From: Halisarca cf. caerulea
Taxonomy: Eukaryota; Porifera; Demospongiae; Chondrillida; Halisarcidae
Length of the DNA stretch: 64,000 nt
Assembly (NCBI GenBank): GCA_963170055.1
Contig: CAUJGJ010000135.1
Span: 734,001-798,000, forward strand
Direction of reading: 5' to 3'
The stretch's first letter is position 1. Each line of letters opens with the position of its first letter. The position numbers and the translations under genes are program-made. The notes below the pieces were generated by a model. That model worked only from the letters and a program-made list of their open reading frames with translations. It had not been told where the DNA came from and did no database searches. Below, piece after piece: positions 59,155 to 64,000 of the stretch.

Positions 59155-59410
59155 ACAAAGGTAGGTTAGACTGGGTACAGCGTTCAAACTCGTACAGCAT
59201 GTGTTATAGCTGCGGGATTTAGGAATTGGCACACTGTACCCAGTCCAACCAAACAGCTATACCCTCCAGCCCTATGTACACCTATTTCTTTGCCTGTCTA
59301 GTGCATGTGTGCCTTGTCCTTTGTATGTCTATCCCTATGCCAAACCAGCCTTGGGCAATAAACAACCCTACCTTGTTCCAGTGGTTATTTCAATGATTGA
59401 TATGTTTTAT
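59155..59410. repeat. GGGCTAGACGGGCATA-family fragment, EGF array copy 1
   Basis: GGTAGGTTAGACTGGGTACA…TGTACCCAGTCCAACC inverted pair, then minisatellite 'CTAGTGCATGTGTGCC' type units and CAATAAACAACCCTACCTTG. The same insertion beside the same EGF relic recurs at 62895-63150. Confidence 0.7.
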
Positions 59411-59586
59411 CCCTTCATTATCAACATAAGCAGCTAGGCCTTGATGGAATAATGTGCTCCCATGATCATAGGAACAGCAAAGAAAACAGTTGCTATGTAT
59501 TTCTTGCAAGCTGCCAACAGTTGGTACATGATATAAATCTTACAGACATAAATCTACACTCAATATACTAGCATGAACAAACTCAC

Positions 59587-59718
59587 CAATACATGTAGTA
59601 CGCGATGTTGTGCTCAGCTGATATCCACTGTTGCAGTTGCAAGAAAATGACCCGGGACTGTTTTCACACTCACTGTTAGAGTCACAGCCATCAGTATTCA
59701 AAGCACATTCATCAATGT
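59587..59718 (-). CDS. cbEGF exon, type A (pair 3)
   Basis: 44 codons, phase 1-1; sequence as in pair 2 (SPGSFSCNCNSGYQLSTTSR). Acceptor GACTAG, donor ATTG|GTGAGT. Confidence 0.95.
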
Positions 59719-59841
59719 CTAGTCATGAGAGTAGAGAGCAGCAACAATCAGAGAATCATGACACTTTACTTCCTGCGTGATCTCAGTCAGCCTTGAGTGC
59801 ACATCACTCAGTACCCAAATGTGCACATTTCATAAACTAAC

Positions 59842-59964
59842 CATCACATGCTTTGCCATCCTCGTTCAGTCTGTATCCATCCTTGCAAAAACAAGTGAAG
59901 GATCCAACATTGTTGGAACAATTGTGACCACATCCATCAGTGTCTGCTGCACACTCATTGATAT
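59842..59964 (-). CDS. cbEGF exon, type B (pair 3)
   Basis: 41 codons, phase 1-1; INECAADTDGCGHNCSNNVG then SFTCFCKDGYRLNEDGKACD. Variants: GCGHNC (others GCAHNC) and CKDG (others CNDG). Six cysteines intact. Confidence 0.95.
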
Positions 59965-59993
59965 CTACAATACATGTAAAATGGATGGAACTT

Positions 59994-61718
59994 AAAGGGC
60001 CACTGACACGCTGGGAAAATTTTTGATATATTAAAGAGGTTGAAAACCATCTCCAATGATAGCCATCTCAATGTCGTTATATGCACAATGGGGGAGTTAA
60101 AGCCTTTGAAAAGTGCTGAAATCCCATTACTGCGTTGGTGACTTCCGCGAACATGGAGAAAGTGTTGTGTAATAATTTGATGTCGCAAACAGAACTGTGT
60201 AGGGGAAAACCATATGGCAGGTCATACGGCAAGTACGAAGAAGAATTTGAGCTATAATGTTCGTCCTCGTCATTCGATGAGCACGGGGGGTTCGTCTACG
60301 AGTAAATATATACCCAAGGTTGAAGGCGGTCAATGTCAAAGCGAGTGACAAACTTCAGTGAAGACTTATCGGTACGACCCCTTTTATCTTGTAAACCTTT
60401 AAGGCTCAGACAATGAATTCAAACATCAACTGGGGAACAATGAATGGTTGGAGATAAAAAGAATGGCTTGTTTGCCTGTGCAACAGTGCATTTAGTAAAC
60501 ATTGCACTTTACCCGCAAACTGTTGCAGGTTTACACCTCAGTCCTGTTCCAACTACACGTAAAAGCTATGTTACAAACACCTGTTGTGAGGAGATTGATG
60601 CTATGAATGAAATATTGTCTGAGGTGGATTCGGAGACACGCCACCCAGGGTTTTGGGGTATGTCTGAATTTGTGGATGTTGCAGACCTCTGCATTCATGG
60701 TATAGGGTGCTGTTACCATCTTGGAATGTACATGCAAGTAAACTTAACATTTTTTGCTGTCACAAATATCTGCTCAAATCTTCCTGGGCCATCAGATCCT
60801 AGACAATACACGTTTTAAGTGTCCTTCCATATATTCAAGTATGTACGTAACCATGATGTACTTAATATGTGCACTTTTATGTACAAATTTTGAAATTGCA
60901 GTGTATAATTAGTGACAGTGAAACCTCTATTAAAAGATACATCTGAAATGTGCAGCCAATACAGACACCACTACTCTACCCCAATTGATATCCCTCACAT
61001 TGACATGTGTATAAAACCTCCATAAACAGGACTGTCACAATGAATTGTGGTCCCAAGAGTGAATTTTGGTGGCCTCGAACTTTTAGGCCCATTGTACACT
61101 CGCTACAAAGAATGGGTGGGATGAATGAGGTCAACCTGAACTGAAGCAATCCTTGAAAGCATGAATTACTTTATGAAGTAGTTGCTGCTTTGAGGATTGC
61201 TTTGGAATTTGACTTATCATCTTTTACTGTATGGTTGTGCTTCATGGGGTGGTCCTCACCCTAGTTCAAGTTTGCATGTAGCACATCAACATCAATATCA
61301 ATATTAATATGCACCTCCCTCAAGCAGAACTTGCACTTTCCTAAACAAACCACTCACACAATAAAATCTTAACAATTAAAGAGACATCTAGAGCTAACAA
61401 AATGGGAAATAGTGATTGGAATTTGAATATGTCTATAAAGTCAAAAGGGTTCAGGATTATATGTACCGTAAGTCAGTAAAGTCCTATTGCCCTGATTTGT
61501 CTCATATTACAGAAATAATAATATTATGTTTTGAAATATAGTTCATAAAAACAGCATACTATGTAGCATTGAGGAAACAAATATGCTCCCAAAATCATAG
61601 AAACAACAAGGAAAACACTTATCATGTTTTCACACAACATGTTAATAGCTGGTGCTCAATACTACGTGGTAGAAACTTACGCAAATAATACTTGATATGC
61701 TAGTATAAACAAACTCAC
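59994..61718. other. Intron with AAAGGGCCACTG fragment and an unassigned ORF
   Basis: CTTAAAGGGCCACTGACACG at 59991 starts a fragment sharing the 'CAATGGGGGAGTTAAAGCC' block with the 42385 copy; no right end is found. An open frame at 60444-60818 (plus, 124 codons: …ALYPQTVAGLHLSPVPTTRK…GFWGMSEFVDVADLCIHGIG…) has no family I can name. It reads like a protein fragment rather than random sequence and may be cargo of the element. Confidence 0.45.
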
Positions 61719-61850
61719 CAACACATGTAGTACGCGATGTTGTGCTCAGCTGATATCCACTGTTGCAGTTGCAAGAAAACGAGCCGGCACTGTTTTCACA
61801 TTCACTGTTTGAGTCACAGCCATCAGTATTCAAAGCACATTCATCAATGT
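61719..61850 (-). CDS. cbEGF exon, type A (pair 4)
   Basis: 44 codons, phase 1-1; CENSAGSFSCNCNSGYQLST with SAG where pairs 2 and 3 have SPG. Six cysteines. Confidence 0.95.
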
Positions 61851-61984
61851 CTAGTCATGAGAGTAGAAAGTAGCAATAATCAAACAATAATGCCACGCTG
61901 CTTCCACTGTGATCTCAGTCAACCTCAAGTGCACATCACTTACATACCATAATGCACACATTATAGTCATTTCACAAAACCAAC

Positions 61985-62107
61985 CATCACATCCTTTGCC
62001 ATCTCCGTTCAATCTGTATCCGTCATTGCAAGAACAAGTGAAGGACCCAACATTGTTGTGACAATGGTGAGCACATCCATCAGTGTCTGCTGCACACTCA
62101 TTGATAT
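61985..62107 (-). CDS. cbEGF exon, type B (pair 4)
   Basis: 41 codons, phase 1-1; INECAADTDGCAHHCHNNVG then SFTCSCNDGYRLNGDGKGCD. HHCH and NGDG are private variants. Donor GATG|GTTGGT is weaker than the GTTAGT of its siblings. Confidence 0.93.
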
Positions 62108-62259
62108 CTACAGAACATGTAAAATGGATGGAACTTAATAATACTACCAGGGGTGGACCCAAGATTGTTTTCCTACAGAGGCAAAACTATTGACATTGTA
62201 TGTAGTGTGCATACAACACTTCCTGCTGGTGAGTCATATCCTATTAGAAACAAACTCAC

Positions 62260-62391
62260 CAACGCATGTAGTACGCGATGTTGTGCTTAACTGATATCCA
62301 CTGTTGCAGTTACAAGAAAAAGAGCCGGCACTGTTTTCACATTCACTGTTTGAGTCACAGCCATCAGTATTCAAAGCACATTCATCAATGT
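62260..62391 (-). CDS. cbEGF exon, type A (pair 5)
   Basis: 44 codons, phase 1-1; CENSAGSFSCNCNSGYQLST, close to pair 4. One change (TTAACTGAT) is silent. Confidence 0.95.
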
Positions 62392-62512
62392 CTAGTCATG
62401 AGAGTAGAGAGCAGCAATAATCAAGAATCATGTCACTTGCCTCCTGTGTGATCACAGTCAGCCTAAAGTGCAGATCACTCAGCACCCAAATGTGCACATT
62501 TCACAAACTAAC

Positions 62513-62635
62513 CATCACATGCTTTGCCATCCTTGTTCAGTCTGTATCCGTCATTGCAAGAACAAGTGAAGGACCCAACATTGTTGTGACAATTGTGAGC
62601 ACATCCATCAGTGTCTGCTGCACACTCATTGATAT
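62513..62635 (-). CDS. cbEGF exon, type B (pair 5)
   Basis: 41 codons, phase 1-1; INECAADTDGCAHNCHNNVG then SFTCSCNDGYRLNKDGKACD. The HNNVG/CSCND form is shared with pairs 4 and 6, so pairs 4-6 form one recent subgroup. Confidence 0.95.
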
Positions 62636-62824
62636 CTACAGTACATGTAAAATGGATTGAACTTAATAATACTACAGACTGACAGTAGAATAGCTACTGG
62701 ATCCAACCTAATTCACACAACGGGGAAGGAAAGGTCAGTGTAACTAGCGACAAGGGTGTGAAAGATACAATGGGTTACTTGCAGATAGCATTTAAAAATG
62801 TTCTTGATCTGCCTTTAATTGGAA

Positions 62825-62890
62825 TGTCACCAGTACACTGGTGACATTCCAACCAATTAAAGTTGATATCCTGTGTTGCAGTTACTGTTT
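62825..62890 (-). pseudogene. Relic of a third EGF type, copy 2
   Basis: CTGTGTTGCAGTTACTG with GATATC is homologous to 59098-59150. A 20-base palindromic duplication (CCAGTACACTGGTGACATTC) has further broken it. Confidence 0.55.
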
Positions 62891-62894
62891 GGTT

Positions 62895-63150
62895 GACAGA
62901 GGTGGGTTGGACTGGGTGCAGCTTTTAAACTCCTAGCTTTATAGCTGCGGGATTTAGGAATTGGCACACTGTACCCAGCCCAACCAAACAGCTATGCCCG
63001 TCTAGCCCCATGTACATCTATTCCTATGTCTGTCTAGTCCATGTGTGCCTAGCTCTATGCATGTCTATCCCTATGTCCATCCAGCCTTGTTCAATAAACA
63101 AACCTACCTTGTTACAATGGTTATTTTAATGATTGATAATTTTAATCCCT
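62895..63150. repeat. GGGCTAGACGGGCATA-family fragment, EGF array copy 2
   Basis: Same element, same orientation and same neighbour as 59155-59410 (GGTGGGTTGGACTGGGTGCA…CTGTACCCAGCCCAACC), so it was duplicated with the array. Confidence 0.7.
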
Positions 63151-63334
63151 ATGTTTATAATTTATCAATAAAAGCATCTAAGCCTTGATGAAAAAATATG
63201 CTCCCATGATCATAGGAACAGCAAGGAAAACAGTTGCTATGTTTTCCATACAAGCTGTCAACAGTTGGTACATAATAATATAAAATCTTACAGACAAAAA
63301 CCTACACTCATTATGCTAGTATGAACAAACTCAC

Positions 63335-63466
63335 CAATACATATAGTACGCGATGTTGTGCTCAGCTGATATCCACTGTTGCAGTTACAAGAAAATGACC
63401 CGAGACTGTTTTCACACTCACTGTTTGAGTCACAGCCATCAGTATTCAAAGCACATTCATCAATGT
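63335..63466 (-). CDS. cbEGF exon, type A (pair 6)
   Basis: 44 codons, phase 1-1; CENSLGSFSCNCNSGYQLST then TSRTICI: private Leu in SLG and Ile in TICI. Six cysteines. Confidence 0.95.
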
Positions 63467-63589
63467 CTAGTCATGAAAGTAGAGAGCAGAAATAATCAAA
63501 GAATCATGTCATTTTACTTCCTGTGTGATCTCAGTCAGCCTAAAGTGCAGATCACTCAGCACCCAAATGTGCACATTTCACAAACTAAC

Positions 63590-63712
63590 CATCACATGCT
63601 TTGCCATCCTCGTTCAGTCTGTATCCGTCATTGCAAGAACAAGTGAAGGACCCAACATTGTTGTGACAATTGTGAGCACATCCATCAGTGTCTGCTGCAC
63701 ACTCATTGATAT
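63590..63712 (-). CDS. cbEGF exon, type B (pair 6), rightmost in window
   Basis: 41 codons, phase 1-1; INECAADTDGCAHNCHNNVG then SFTCSCNDGYRLNEDGKACD. The 288 bases to its right show no further exon; the 5' part of the gene (signal peptide, more EGFs) should lie beyond the window. Confidence 0.95.
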
Positions 63713-64000
63713 CTACAGTACATGTAAAATGGATGGAACTTAATAATACAACCAGGGAAGTACAATTTCCTACAGAGGCAAAACTATTGACATTGTATGT
63801 AGTGTACATACAACACTTCCTGCTGCTGAGTCAGACAGTGTAAAAATGACCTGTTCTATTTATAGTAACAAAATAACATCCAGAAAACTGTGAAACGGGT
63901 ATGTAGTTTGGACCTTTTAAGCAAATTTCGAGCTTGTAGACCTTCCTTGCCTTCATTTTAGGGAAAAAGGGAGACTCAGTATTCCTGTCTCTAAATAATG

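Overview
The window is eukaryotic, from an animal nuclear genome. Genes are split by GT-AG introns, there are long AC/TG/AT microsatellites and one 200-base assembly gap (41001-41200), and DNA transposons and retroelement debris are dense. The host genes (an ERM-family cytoskeletal linker, the ciliary GTPase ARL6/BBS3 and a calcium-binding-EGF extracellular protein) are metazoan. Together with BEN-domain, Tc1, pogo and Gypsy-type debris they fit an early-branching animal, most likely a sponge. That lineage call is inference, not proof.

Layout. (1) 1-9130, minus strand: the first four coding exons of an ezrin/radixin/moesin gene, which runs off the left edge. (2) 9131-9292: a 162-base divergent promoter. 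(3) 9293-40846, plus strand: six coding exons of ARL6, giving 159 codons plus 2 nt. Introns 4 and 5 (8.9 and 19.2 kb) hold most of the mobile DNA. The last exon (about 27 residues by homology) was not found and may lie in or beyond the gap. (4) Inside ARL6 intron 5, at 22762-26355, sits a TA-flanked transposon. It carries a largely intact BEN-domain gene and, tail to tail, a DD34E Tc1 transposase pseudogene that contains its own spliceosomal intron. A deleted relative lies 1.1 kb downstream (27499-28745). This is the most unusual object here. (5) 41-48 kb: gap, microsatellites and transposon fragments. (6) 48982-63712, minus strand: a large secreted or membrane-anchored protein gene, transcribed right to left. 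It has an array of 13 intact EGF exons made of tandemly duplicated exon pairs, then a 3303-base exon of unrecognised sequence, then a cysteine-rich/helical exon. Both gene ends are missing from view.

The three host genes are not an operon. ERM and ARL6 share a promoter region and both act at the cell cortex or cilium. The EGF gene is independent. The rest is mainly non-autonomous TA-flanked inverted-repeat elements, a piggyBac-like element, a pogo pseudogene, a degenerate LTR element and 3' ends of non-LTR retrotransposons.
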